Position numbers and translations under genes: made by a program. Positions 57,675 to 64,000 of a DNA stretch of 64,000 nt are shown in pieces. Numbering within the stretch: position 1 is the stretch's first letter; each line of letters begins with the position of its first letter. The DNA lies in NCBI GenBank assembly GCA_910585265.1, contig CAJUCA010000002.1, positions 1-64,000 of the forward strand. The letters run 5' to 3'. Source of the stretch: an uncultured Oscillospiraceae bacterium. GTDB lineage: Bacteria; Bacillota; Clostridia; Oscillospirales; Oscillospiraceae. The notes beneath the pieces were generated by a model. The model was not told the DNA's origin, did no database searches, and saw nothing but the letters and a program-made list of their open reading frames with translations.

Positions 57675-57999
57675 CATCTTCATGGCGGACCTCGCCAGAG
57701 ACCCGCTTACTCGTCAGAGCGGGGTCCGCCCGGTGGTCATCATCCAGAACGACCGGGGCAACGTGAACAGTGGCAGCGTGATTGCCGTCATCGTAACCAG
57801 CAGCCACAAGAAGAAACTGCCTACCCATGTCCACCTGTATCCCCGCCATGGGGTCAAGCGTCCCAGCACGGCCCTGTGCGAGCACATCATCACCATCGAG
57901 AAGAGCTGCTTGCTGAACCACCTGGGAACCATTGTGAACACGGACGCTGAGTGCCAGATTGATGACGCTCTCCGGGTCAGCATCGGGTTGAGGGCATAA
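57643..57999 (+). CDS. MazF/PemK-like toxin-fold protein
   Basis: A 118-residue protein with the MazF core: RRGDIFMADL at the start, SGVRPVVIIQND, and SGSVIAVIVTSS. CEHIITIEKS is in the place of the second catalytic strand. Start 57643 follows AGGAGG. No antitoxin of the MazE or ribbon-helix-helix kind precedes it, so it may be a solitary ribonuclease, possibly controlled by its overlapping neighbour. Confidence 0.82.
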   Translation: MPKNVQPRRGDIFMADLARDPLTRQSGVRPVVIIQNDRGNVNSGSVIAVIVTSSHKKKLPTHVHLYPRHGVKRPSTALCEHIITIEKSCLLNHLGTIVNTDAECQIDDALRVSIGLRA

Positions 58000-58096
58000 A
58001 AAGAGCAGCCCCGCCTCCCGAAGGAGCCGAAGCCGCTACATGATCTGCAACTTCATTGTAGCATAATTCCTTGAGAAGTCAAGAGGAGGCAAGGGC

Positions 58097-58663
58097 ATGA
58101 AGAAAAAACCAATCAGTACCACACTCACCACTGAGCAGCGCAGGGAAATCATCGGTATGGCTTCTCAGGTCGCCATAGAGCAGTATCAAAAGGCCGCCGA
58201 ACGTGCCAAGCAGACCGCCAGGGATAAACGCCTCCACAACACGAAACTGTTGATGGAGAAGTACCGCAGTTTTGTCATACATAGCGAGAGTGCCGTATAT
58301 GACGCTGCCCAGGTAGACGATGATTTCGACCTGGATGACCTGCTGGAGCTCATGGACTGCGGAACCGGGGATAGGGAACTGGCTGTAACCAGCGTCCGGG
58401 AAAGTGCAGCCCGCACCCGCATCCTGGTCCACCACATCAACCGGATGCTGGACTACTTCAAGTACCGCTGCGATCACTCCCCAAAGCCGGAGGACGCCCG
58501 ACGGTACAGAATCATCCACTACTCATACCTCGCTGAGGAAAAGGAGCAGAAAACCTTCCAGGAGCTCGCAGATGAAGAGAGTGTGGACATCAGCACCATC
58601 TACCGGGACCATAAGGCTGCGCTTCGTCAGTTGAGTGCCCTGATTTTTGGGTACTTTGAGTGA
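58097..58663 (+). CDS. ArpU-like/sigma-like phage transcription regulator
   Basis: A 188-residue protein. The N-terminus is helical and the C-terminal helix-turn-helix is KTFQELADEESVDISTIYRDHKAALRQLSALIFG, as in ArpU and sigma-like late regulators of Gram-positive phages. It follows a gap of 97 bases with a weak hairpin and precedes a terminator at 58723-58756. Likely a switch to late gene expression. Confidence 0.7.
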   Translation: MKKKPISTTLTTEQRREIIGMASQVAIEQYQKAAERAKQTARDKRLHNTKLLMEKYRSFVIHSESAVYDAAQVDDDFDLDDLLELMDCGTGDRELAVTSVRESAARTRILVHHINRMLDYFKYRCDHSPKPEDARRYRIIHYSYLAEEKEQKTFQELADEESVDISTIYRDHKAALRQLSALIFGYFE

Positions 58664-59955
58664 CTTGCAAAAATCGTACCATTGACACGCAAAATCCCAA
58701 TATGGTAAGGTGTAATCCGAAAGAGACCGCAAGAGCAGAATCGCCCTTGCGGTCTCCGTTTACCCCCCTTATTGTGCAATTCGTCAAAAGTGCTAAATTC
58801 GGGGGGGGGGGGGGTAACTTCTTGTTGTATATTATATACAATACCCTCTCGCAACCTCTCAGCGGCGGCCTCTGCCAGCTTTCGGATAGCGTTCTTGAAA
58901 GCTGACATATCCTCATCCTCGGTAAGGGCCCGCAGGTCAATATAGAGGTACTGTGGTGAGTCCCAGATTAGCTTCTGGGCGTAGTGCTGGGCCCGTCCCG
59001 GCATATCAGTCAGTATCTCCCGAACGACCGCCTCGGTCCACTCTCCGCCCAGGTAGTTTGCTACATCTGGTACGCAAACATCAAAGGTGCAAAGTGGGCG
59101 GTCCGACTTCCGCCAGAAACTCACTGTAAATAGCCTGACATCACCGGCCTTGGCGAAGAATGTGGGGAATTTGGTTCCTCTCCGGTGATCGCATACCAGA
59201 CCGATGCTGGTAGCATAGGACTTTAGGGCATCGGCCACTGGTATGGCATCCTGCCTACCCTCGGCAAGCAGGAAGGCAGAGAAGTTGGCGGCGTTCCACT
59301 CCACATTCCGGGCGGGCGTCCGCTTGGCCTTCGTGATAGGGGTCTCTCCGACTACATTGGAGGTCAGCATCGTAGCTTCCTCGGTTTTGTACTGCCGTAG
59401 CTCCACACCGTAGACCTCGATGCCCTCCATGTTCCGGTCCATGAACTCGATTAGCGTTTTTAGGCTGGACGGGATACGGTCTGCGGCAAAAACCATCTTC
59501 ACCCTCTCGGCCTTCAGGCAGTTTGCCACCTGCATCCAGAACTCATCGTTGTCGTAGGCTTCCAAGGTTCCGGGCTCGTCATTGTTCTGCCGGAATAGCT
59601 CCCTCAACTCGTCAGCGTCCCAGGTGGACACCCTGGAGGCATAGTCAAGCATCTGGGCAACCACCTCACGGCGGGCTCTGGTGTCGGTACTTCGCTTCAC
59701 CTCCACCAGCACCGGCACCCCGCTCTGGTCAACGAGTAGATGGTCCAGGAAGTAAGCGTTACTGCTGTCATCGCCCTCGGCTACGTCGAACTCCCTCGCA
59801 ACCAGCATCATCCGAGCCCCGTCCGGTGCCCCGTCCCTCAGCATCAGGTTCGGATTATCGGCGATGATTTTTTGCAGGATGTCTTCAGAATCATATCGGT
59901 GTTCGCTCATTTCTATCGCCCTTTCCCCGGACATGAAGTACAGATTAGCTCCCAT
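58627..59955 (-). CDS. PD-(D/E)XK-type nuclease on opposite strand; possible defence cargo
   Basis: As sequenced this is a 442-residue frame. Residues 60-110 have FLDHLLVDQ, VPVLVEVKRS and VAQMLDYA, the D...E-x-K...Q order of NucS-like PD-(D/E)XK nucleases. A second domain (about 215-375) contains FPTFFAKAGDVRLFTVSFW. Codons near residue 380 cross a run of 14 C on its coding strand (58801-58814). One extra base brings a stop two codons later, so the natural end is probably there. It has its own promoter and faces against all neighbouring phage genes, as cargo genes do. No homologue-specific function can be assigned. Confidence 0.7.
   Translation of the reverse strand: MGANLYFMSGERAIEMSEHRYDSEDILQKIIADNPNLMLRDGAPDGARMMLVAREFDVAEGDDSSNAYFLDHLLVDQSGVPVLVEVKRSTDTRARREVVAQMLDYASRVSTWDADELRELFRQNNDEPGTLEAYDNDEFWMQVANCLKAERVKMVFAADRIPSSLKTLIEFMDRNMEGIEVYGVELRQYKTEEATMLTSNVVGETPITKAKRTPARNVEWNAANFSAFLLAEGRQDAIPVADALKSYATSIGLVCDHRRGTKFPTFFAKAGDVRLFTVSFWRKSDRPLCTFDVCVPDVANYLGGEWTEAVVREILTDMPGRAQHYAQKLIWDSPQYLYIDLRALTEDEDMSAFKNAIRKLAEAAAERLREGIVYNIQQEVTPPPPEFSTFDELHNKGGKRRPQGRFCSCGLFRITPYHIGILRVNGTIFASHSKYPKIRALN
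58723..58756 (+). terminator. Hairpin after the ArpU-like gene
   Basis: GAGACCGCAAG pairs with CTTGCGGTCTC around 12 bases, then CCGTTT. It lies inside the downstream tail of the opposite-strand nuclease frame, which argues that this tail is not normally translated. Confidence 0.65.
58801..58814. repeat. Homopolymer of 14 G inside the nuclease frame
   Basis: An uninterrupted run of 14 G on the plus strand. It sets the reading frame of the nuclease C-terminus: as written the frame reads on through a terminator; plus one base it stops at ATT TAG. It is a candidate slippage site, though run length may also be a sequencing artefact. Confidence 0.85.
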
Positions 59956-60042
59956 GGCAAGTCTCCTTTCGTAAACAATCTGTTAATGCGGCAAAACCCG
60001 ATTGACGTTGGCGGAACCCTTGTGGGACAATGGATTCAGGGA

Positions 60043-60085
60043 GGTAAAAGAAACCGGCCACCGCTGCTGGAACAGCGATGACCGG
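60043..60085 (-). terminator. Attenuator-like hairpin in the nuclease leader
   Basis: On the minus strand CCGGTCATCGCTG pairs with CAGCGGTGGCCGG around a short loop, followed by TTTCTTTT. It lies about 30-60 bases after the predicted transcription start and 88 before the nuclease ATG, so it could hold expression down. Confidence 0.6.
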
Positions 60086-60118
60086 AGGGGCCCGATAATC
60101 GAGCTTCGCATCAGTTTG

Positions 60119-60146
60119 ATTATAACATCAGCGGGCCCCTTGTCAA
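60119..60146 (-). promoter_or_regulatory. Consensus sigma-A promoter for the nuclease gene
   Basis: On the minus strand TTGACA (60141-60146), 16-base spacer, TATAAT (60119-60124). Both boxes are perfect. GGGGCCCG near 60087 and CGGGCCCC near 60132 form a wider inverted repeat spanning the start region. Confidence 0.82.
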
Positions 60147-60177
60147 TCCGCAAAAACGTAAGAAAGGAGCTTCGACA

Positions 60178-60345
60178 ATGAGCGTATCCCAAATTTTGCA
60201 GGTCATCCTCATTGTGACCGATACCCTGGCGGATGCCACTGTCGGTCCGCTCGATAAGGACAAGATCGTCGGTGCCGTTGGTATCTTGGGTATGCTGGAA
60301 GACACCTTGATGGCCCAGGCGAACGGAGGTATGGAAAATGCGTGA
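60178..60345 (+). CDS. Small phage protein, unknown
   Basis: A 55-residue protein starting MSVSQILQVILIVTDTLADATVG, preceded by AAAGGAG and ending eight bases inside the next gene. Moderately hydrophobic, no charged DNA-binding features. Too short for assignment. Confidence 0.6.
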   Translation: MSVSQILQVILIVTDTLADATVGPLDKDKIVGAVGILGMLEDTLMAQANGGMENA

Positions 60346-60847
60346 AGTGTCCATCCGGGAGCTGGGGCACTCCCAGTACCTCGTGTCCTACGGCGGTAAG
60401 TTTTCCTTCCGGGCGGCGGTCGAGAACGGGGTGAGCTACGTTGGCCTGTCCGATCTGGCCGGGTGCTGCGGGTACACCTCCGGGACGAAGATGGCCCAGC
60501 GCACCAACGTCCCCAAGGTCAAGATTGATGTCAGGCACCGGGACGGCCGCATGGTGGGCAAGACATCGCCCATGTGGTTCCTGGCGATAGATGATGCCGT
60601 CCAGTTTGTCCAGGAACGGGCTGTGGACGACGGCTTCAGGAAATGGTTCATTGGCTACGCCGACACCCTGCGGAAGCTGTCTACATCTGTCCAGAACGAT
60701 ACCGCCCCCGCATCCACCCGCCCGGCGCAGGGTAAGCCCAAGGCACCGGAAGCGAAGCCGAACACCGGCGTGAATATCTCCCCGGAGCTGATAGACCGCA
60801 TCATCGTTGATCTGCTGGCTCTGAAGCAGGGGATGACATCAGCGTAA
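60338..60847 (+). CDS. Phage protein, antirepressor-like pattern, uncertain
   Basis: A 169-residue protein. Residues 10-110 (KFSFRAAVENGVSYVGLSDLAGCCGYTSGTKMAQRTNVPKVKIDV and WFLAIDDAVQFVQE) vaguely recall Bro/antirepressor-type domains. A Pro/Ala linker leads to a short helical end. The start overlaps the 55-residue gene. The family call is weak. Confidence 0.5.
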   Translation: MREVSIRELGHSQYLVSYGGKFSFRAAVENGVSYVGLSDLAGCCGYTSGTKMAQRTNVPKVKIDVRHRDGRMVGKTSPMWFLAIDDAVQFVQERAVDDGFRKWFIGYADTLRKLSTSVQNDTAPASTRPAQGKPKAPEAKPNTGVNISPELIDRIIVDLLALKQGMTSA

Positions 60848-60863
60848 AACCTACCCCCAGGGG

Positions 60864-60881
60864 GCCGGCCGCAAGGCCGGC
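60864..60881 (+). terminator. Small GC hairpin before the ParB-like gene
   Basis: GCCGGCC-GCAA-GGCCGGC, followed by TCTCTCACGTTTTA; lies in the only gap (62 bases) in the right-end gene series and may partly terminate or process the transcript. Confidence 0.5.
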
Positions 60882-60909
60882 TCTCTCACGTTTTATAGGA
60901 GGAAGCACA

Positions 60910-61527
60910 ATGGAGAAGCGCATCGAACGCTGTACGATGAGGGCCGGGGACATCAAGACCGGGTTCGGGAACCCCCGGAAAATCATCCGCAACAAGATGG
61001 ATGAGCTGGAGCAGAGCTTCGAGATGTTCGGGGACTTCGGCATCTACCTCATCGACGAGCAGGACAACATCATCGCCGGTAACCAGCGGCTCAAGGTCGT
61101 CCTGCGGAAGTATGGCCCGGACGTGGAGCTGGACTGCAAGCGGCTCATCGGCTACACCGAAGCGGAGCTGCGGGCCATCAACATCAAGGACAACACCCAC
61201 GCCGGAGAGTGGGACCTGGACCTCCTGGCCGACTGGACAGCCGACCTGACCCTGGACCTGGGCATCGACCCGAAGGAGGCCAAGAAGAACCCGGAAGAGA
61301 TGACCGTCAAGGACATGGAGCTGATTCGCTATGAGAAGTACGACTACGTTCTCATCGTCTGCCGGAACGAAATCGACTACAAGAACCTCCAGCGGGCCCT
61401 TGGCCTGGAGAAGCGGAAGATGATTGTCTCGCAGAAGCGCAAAATCCAGGCAAGGGCCGTCTGGTTCGATGACATCAAGGCCCAAATCGTTCCAAAGGAC
61501 GAAATGCAGGAAAGTGAGGATGTATAA
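60910..61527 (+). CDS. ParB/sulfiredoxin-fold domain protein
   Basis: A 205-residue protein. The ParB N-terminal-like domain (residues 10-75) reads IKTGFGNPRKI and IIDEQDNIIAGNQRLKVV-type sequence, with G-N-Q-R-L in place of G-E-R-R. No HTH or centromere-binding domain follows, so it is not a partition ParB. Such domains occur in phage DNA-modification clusters as nucleases or ATP-using enzymes. The stop lies two bases before the ATP-grasp gene. Confidence 0.75.
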   Translation: MEKRIERCTMRAGDIKTGFGNPRKIIRNKMDELEQSFEMFGDFGIYLIDEQDNIIAGNQRLKVVLRKYGPDVELDCKRLIGYTEAELRAINIKDNTHAGEWDLDLLADWTADLTLDLGIDPKEAKKNPEEMTVKDMELIRYEKYDYVLIVCRNEIDYKNLQRALGLEKRKMIVSQKRKIQARAVWFDDIKAQIVPKDEMQESEDV

Positions 61528-61529
61528 GT

Positions 61530-62552
61530 ATGAAAGTGGTCATCACCGGCTGCGGCCGGCACAGCAAGAGCTTAGTCCAGTCCCTCAAGAACAACGTGGA
61601 CGGCAGGGAGGTCGAAGTCATCGGTATCAACAACAGCCCTGCCAACATCCTGCGGTCCGATGTGGATGAGGCCATCATCGCCCCGTCCATCACGGACCCG
61701 GACTACATCGACTGGCTCCTGGACCTCTGCACCAGGAAGAAGGTCGATGTCATCCTTCCGTACATCACGGCGGAGCTGCCCATCCTGGCGGCCAACCGGG
61801 AGAAGCTGGAGTCCACCGGCACGAAGGTGTCCGTGGCTTCGGAACGTACCCTCATGGTGGCGAACGACAAGGTGGAGCTGGCCCGTATGTTCCCGGAGTA
61901 TATGCCCAAGCAGACGGTGGTCCGGTCGTCTGCCGAAGTCCGTAGCTTCGCCCGGAGTATCGGCTACTACACCGGTACGCCTCTCTGCTGCAAGCTGGCC
62001 GATAAGTGTGGAGGAACCGGTTTCGCCATCCTGGACGAGAAGAAGTACCTGGACATCGGGTCCTTCAACAAGATGGGTGTGAACCGCTACATCAGCATCG
62101 ACCAGCTCTGCGAGATCGCCGACAAGGTGGACGCCGACATCATCCTCCAGGAATATGTGGATGGAGACGATTACAGCGTATGCGTCCTGGCGGACCACGG
62201 GAAGGTGAAGACCCTGTGCGGCTTCATCGGGTACGCCATGGAGTACGGAGCTGTCACCCAGGGGGAGATCGTCAGGAACGATTGGGCCTACACCCTCGCC
62301 TACAAGCTCACCGAGAAGCTGGAGCTGGACGGCAACGCCTGTTTCGATTTTATCATCCGGCGCACTGGTCGTCCGGTCCTGCTGGAGTGCAACCCCCGCA
62401 TCAGCGCCACCATCCCCTTCATCGCCAAGGCCGGCACCGATCTGGTCTACCTGCGCTGTAAGCAGCTCCTCGGCGAACCTATCGACACGAACGTCTCCTT
62501 CGACTACGGACTGAAGATGGTGAAATACTATGACGCCCACTACTACCGCTGA
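61530..62552 (+). CDS. ATP-grasp ligase, carbamoyl-phosphate-synthase-like
   Basis: A 340-residue ATP-grasp enzyme. The N-terminal Rossmann-like part (VVITGCGRHSKSLVQSL) is typical of CarB-like ligases. The ATP-binding Lys lies in CCKLADKCGGTGFAIL, the grasp region is ILQEYVDGDDYSVCVLA, and the metal-binding motif is FDFIIRRTGRPVLLECNPRIS. It joins a carboxylate to an amine or similar group. Standing between a ParB-like protein and a glycosyltransferase, it may attach an amino-acid moiety to a base or to a small molecule. Confidence 0.85.
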   Translation: MKVVITGCGRHSKSLVQSLKNNVDGREVEVIGINNSPANILRSDVDEAIIAPSITDPDYIDWLLDLCTRKKVDVILPYITAELPILAANREKLESTGTKVSVASERTLMVANDKVELARMFPEYMPKQTVVRSSAEVRSFARSIGYYTGTPLCCKLADKCGGTGFAILDEKKYLDIGSFNKMGVNRYISIDQLCEIADKVDADIILQEYVDGDDYSVCVLADHGKVKTLCGFIGYAMEYGAVTQGEIVRNDWAYTLAYKLTEKLELDGNACFDFIIRRTGRPVLLECNPRISATIPFIAKAGTDLVYLRCKQLLGEPIDTNVSFDYGLKMVKYYDAHYYR

Positions 62553-63273
62553 GAAGCCGGAGAATTTCGGCATCTACTGTATGTCCATGAGCCGGTGGGA
62601 TGCCATCATGACCAAGAACCTGTTTGAATACTGCACCTATGTCGTCAGGGAGGAACAGGTCGAGAAGTACCGGGCCGCCGGGGTAGAGGACCTACTCATC
62701 ATCCCGGCGGGTGCTGTCCACGATTTCATGACCACCTTCTACTGGATCATCGAGAACACGCCGGAGGATGTCATCTGCATCGTGGACGACGACGTGAAGG
62801 TCATGTGCTACCGGAACGATAAGCGGTATCCCATCGTGGATGGCAACGGAAACCCGGACGTGGAGACGGCAACCATGGAGTGTGAGCGCATTGGGCAGCT
62901 CCTCTCCGACCTGGGGTTGGGGCTCGCCTTCGACAACCCCAACTACGCATCCTACATCTACGACCGGGAGTTCGGCTTCAAGGGTATGCCGGGCCATATC
63001 CGCTGGGTGAACAAGGCCGGCTTCAAGGCAAAGCTGAACGAGGAGGACCCGGCCACCAGCGACATCGACATGGCTATGCAGGAGCTCCTCATGAACCGGG
63101 TTATCCTGCTGCCGAAGTATTACTGTACCACGGCCCTGATGGACACCAACGCTGGCTCCAACAGTGCCCGCAAAGCTCACACTGACATGACGATTGCCAT
63201 GCACAATAAATGGGGAGTGTATTATGAGTACGACTATCGAAAAAATGTTGCAAGAATCGGCGTTAAGCGGTAA
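62530..63273 (+). CDS. DDD-type glycosyltransferase-like protein (TET/GREB1-associated type)
   Basis: A 247-residue protein. The nucleotide-sugar site is suggested by YWIIENTPEDVICIVDDDVKVMCYR with a triple Asp, preceded by EDLLIIPAG. SDIDMAMQELLMN lies further on. This matches the GT-A-like glycosyltransferases found with TET/JBP-type or other DNA base modifiers in phages. It overlaps the ATP-grasp gene by 23 bases and the decarboxylase-fold gene by 50. Confidence 0.7.
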   Translation: MTPTTTAEKPENFGIYCMSMSRWDAIMTKNLFEYCTYVVREEQVEKYRAAGVEDLLIIPAGAVHDFMTTFYWIIENTPEDVICIVDDDVKVMCYRNDKRYPIVDGNGNPDVETATMECERIGQLLSDLGLGLAFDNPNYASYIYDREFGFKGMPGHIRWVNKAGFKAKLNEEDPATSDIDMAMQELLMNRVILLPKYYCTTALMDTNAGSNSARKAHTDMTIAMHNKWGVYYEYDYRKNVARIGVKR

Positions 63274-64000
63274 GCAGCTTCTCACGCCGCTCTATATCGT
63301 CAACAAGCCCATCCTGGAGGAGAACATCGACCAGCTGTATGCCGCCTTCCGTAGCCGGTTTGATAAGTTCATCTTCGGCTATTCGTATAAGACCAACCCC
63401 GCCGGCGGTGTCCTCGACATCGTTCACCGCAAAGGGGCCTACGCCGAGGTGGTATCTCCGATGGAGCTGCGCTTCGCCCTCCGAAATGTCCCGAAAAGCA
63501 GAATCATCTACAACGGGGTTATCCAGGACCCCTACTCTAAGTTTGCTCTGGCAACGGAGGGGGCTATGGTCAACGTGGAGAATATGACCGAGCTCCGGGA
63601 TATGGCCCGACTCGCCTGTGAACGTGGCGTGACGGTGGAGGTCGGCATCCGGGTCAACCTCCAGCTCACCGATTCCTCATTCTCCCGGTTCGGTATCGAG
63701 GTTACGCCGGAGGCCGTAAAGGAGATTGTCCAACTCCCGAACATCAAGGTTATCGGCGTCCACTGTCACATCACGAAGAGCCGGGGAATCCGCTTCTGGT
63801 GGGAAAAGGCTCACCGGATGTCTGCTATCGCAAAGGAGCTCGGCGTCCGGTACATCGACTTCGGCGGGAATATGTACGGCCCCATGAACCCTAAGCTGGC
63901 CGCCCAGTTCGACGGGGACATCCCCACGTTCCAGGACTATGCCGACTGCCTGTATGATGAAATGTCGCATTTCTTCAGCCAGCAGGATATGCCTACGGTC
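63224..64000 (+). CDS. PLP-dependent decarboxylase-fold (LysA/ODC type), 3' end missing
   Basis: At least 259 residues of a fold-type III PLP enzyme. The PLP Lys is in GYSYKTNPAGGVLDIV, followed by GAYAEVVSPMELRFAL, GVHCHITKSRG and DFGGNMYGP. These correspond to A-x-K-A-N, the substrate-facing turn, H-x-H-I and the D-x-G-G-G segments of diaminopimelate, ornithine and arginine decarboxylases. It runs off the right edge. It would make a diamine or amino-acid product for the preceding ATP-grasp enzyme. Confidence 0.85.
   Translation, partial: MSTTIEKMLQESALSGKQLLTPLYIVNKPILEENIDQLYAAFRSRFDKFIFGYSYKTNPAGGVLDIVHRKGAYAEVVSPMELRFALRNVPKSRIIYNGVIQDPYSKFALATEGAMVNVENMTELRDMARLACERGVTVEVGIRVNLQLTDSSFSRFGIEVTPEAVKEIVQLPNIKVIGVHCHITKSRGIRFWWEKAHRMSAIAKELGVRYIDFGGNMYGPMNPKLAAQFDGDIPTFQDYADCLYDEMSHFFSQQDMPTV

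Larger units (their letters stand above)
44646..64000. mobile_element. Integrated phage or phage-like element (right end beyond window)
   Basis: A large serine integrase is at the left edge. A divergent repressor/early-gene switch at 47.0-47.2 kb is followed by some 30 tightly packed rightward genes, many overlapping by 1-30 bases. The order is phage-like: HTH regulators, exonuclease and Bet-like recombinase, replication protein and DnaC-like loader, RusA, nucleotide metabolism, ArpU-like regulator, then a modification cluster. Structural genes are not reached in the window. Confidence 0.88.

Noticed and set aside
60910..61527. ParB-like protein as a partition system paired with the parS-like site at 47611.
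   Set aside because: It has only the ParB/sulfiredoxin-fold domain, no HTH and no ParA gene; it groups with the modification genes instead.

Overview
Organism. The window is GC-rich and densely coded, with AGGAGG-type ribosome sites. It carries dapB/dapA/asd, a SpoIID-type protein, queA, flagellin and hslO. Together these point to a motile, spore-lineage, high-GC Clostridia member, probably an Oscillospiraceae (Flavonifractor/Intestinimonas-like) gut bacterium. That assignment is inference from gene content and base composition; no rRNA is present.

Left part (1-10.6 kb). A LysR regulator sits upstream of an acyl-CoA dehydrogenase that is cut by the window edge. Divergent from it is an operon of CoA-transferase, GntP-type permease and MaoC hydratase. 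A convergent operon (CitMHS-type transporter, AtuA-type protein, AtuA C-terminal-domain protein) follows a well-formed sigma-54 -24/-12 site with three upstream palindromes. The sigma-54 activator gene lies next to them. The theme is uptake and CoA-dependent breakdown of an organic acid.

10.6-14.5 kb holds a TauE/SafE exporter divergent from a TauABC/SsuABC-like ABC importer, with one palindrome between the two promoters. 14.6-23.4 kb is one long operon: a sensor kinase and response regulator, then NagB-like deaminase, NagA deacetylase, class II aldolase, a divergent triosephosphate isomerase, a LarA-type nickel-pincer enzyme and a PPi-type phosphofructokinase. It amounts to a private amino-sugar-to-triose route. 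23.7-29.4 kb carries small housekeeping genes, hslO, a flotillin and a RelB/DinJ-like fusion protein.

29.6-38.2 kb is the most striking region. A small serine recombinase is followed by a TnpB-family protein in which all three RuvC catalytic positions are changed, a structured non-coding stretch that may be its guide RNA, an extended csrA, and a large flagellin gene. The flagellin leader has a hairpin presenting a CsrA-type GGA loop. Two modification genes follow: a sulfotransferase-like protein and an APS-kinase/methyltransferase fusion. This looks like a TldR-type (nuclease-dead TnpB) flagellin-switching module coupled to CsrA control and surface modification.

38.3-44.6 kb is core chromosome (dapB, dapA, a small unknown, asd, a SpoIID-domain protein, queA), with two MITE-like intergenic repeats. 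From 44.65 kb to the right edge is an integrated phage or phage-like element. Its large serine integrase abuts the queA terminator. Then come a divergent repressor/HTH switch, recombination and replication genes (PD-(D/E)XK exonuclease, Bet/RecT-like protein, replication protein, DnaC-like loader, RusA), nucleotide-metabolism proteins, a MazF-like toxin and an ArpU-like regulator. A nuclease gene on the opposite strand has its own promoter and a 14-base homopolymer (possible defence cargo). The right end is a cluster of ParB-like, ATP-grasp, DDD-glycosyltransferase and PLP-decarboxylase-fold proteins that suggests DNA hypermodification. The right end of the element is outside the window.
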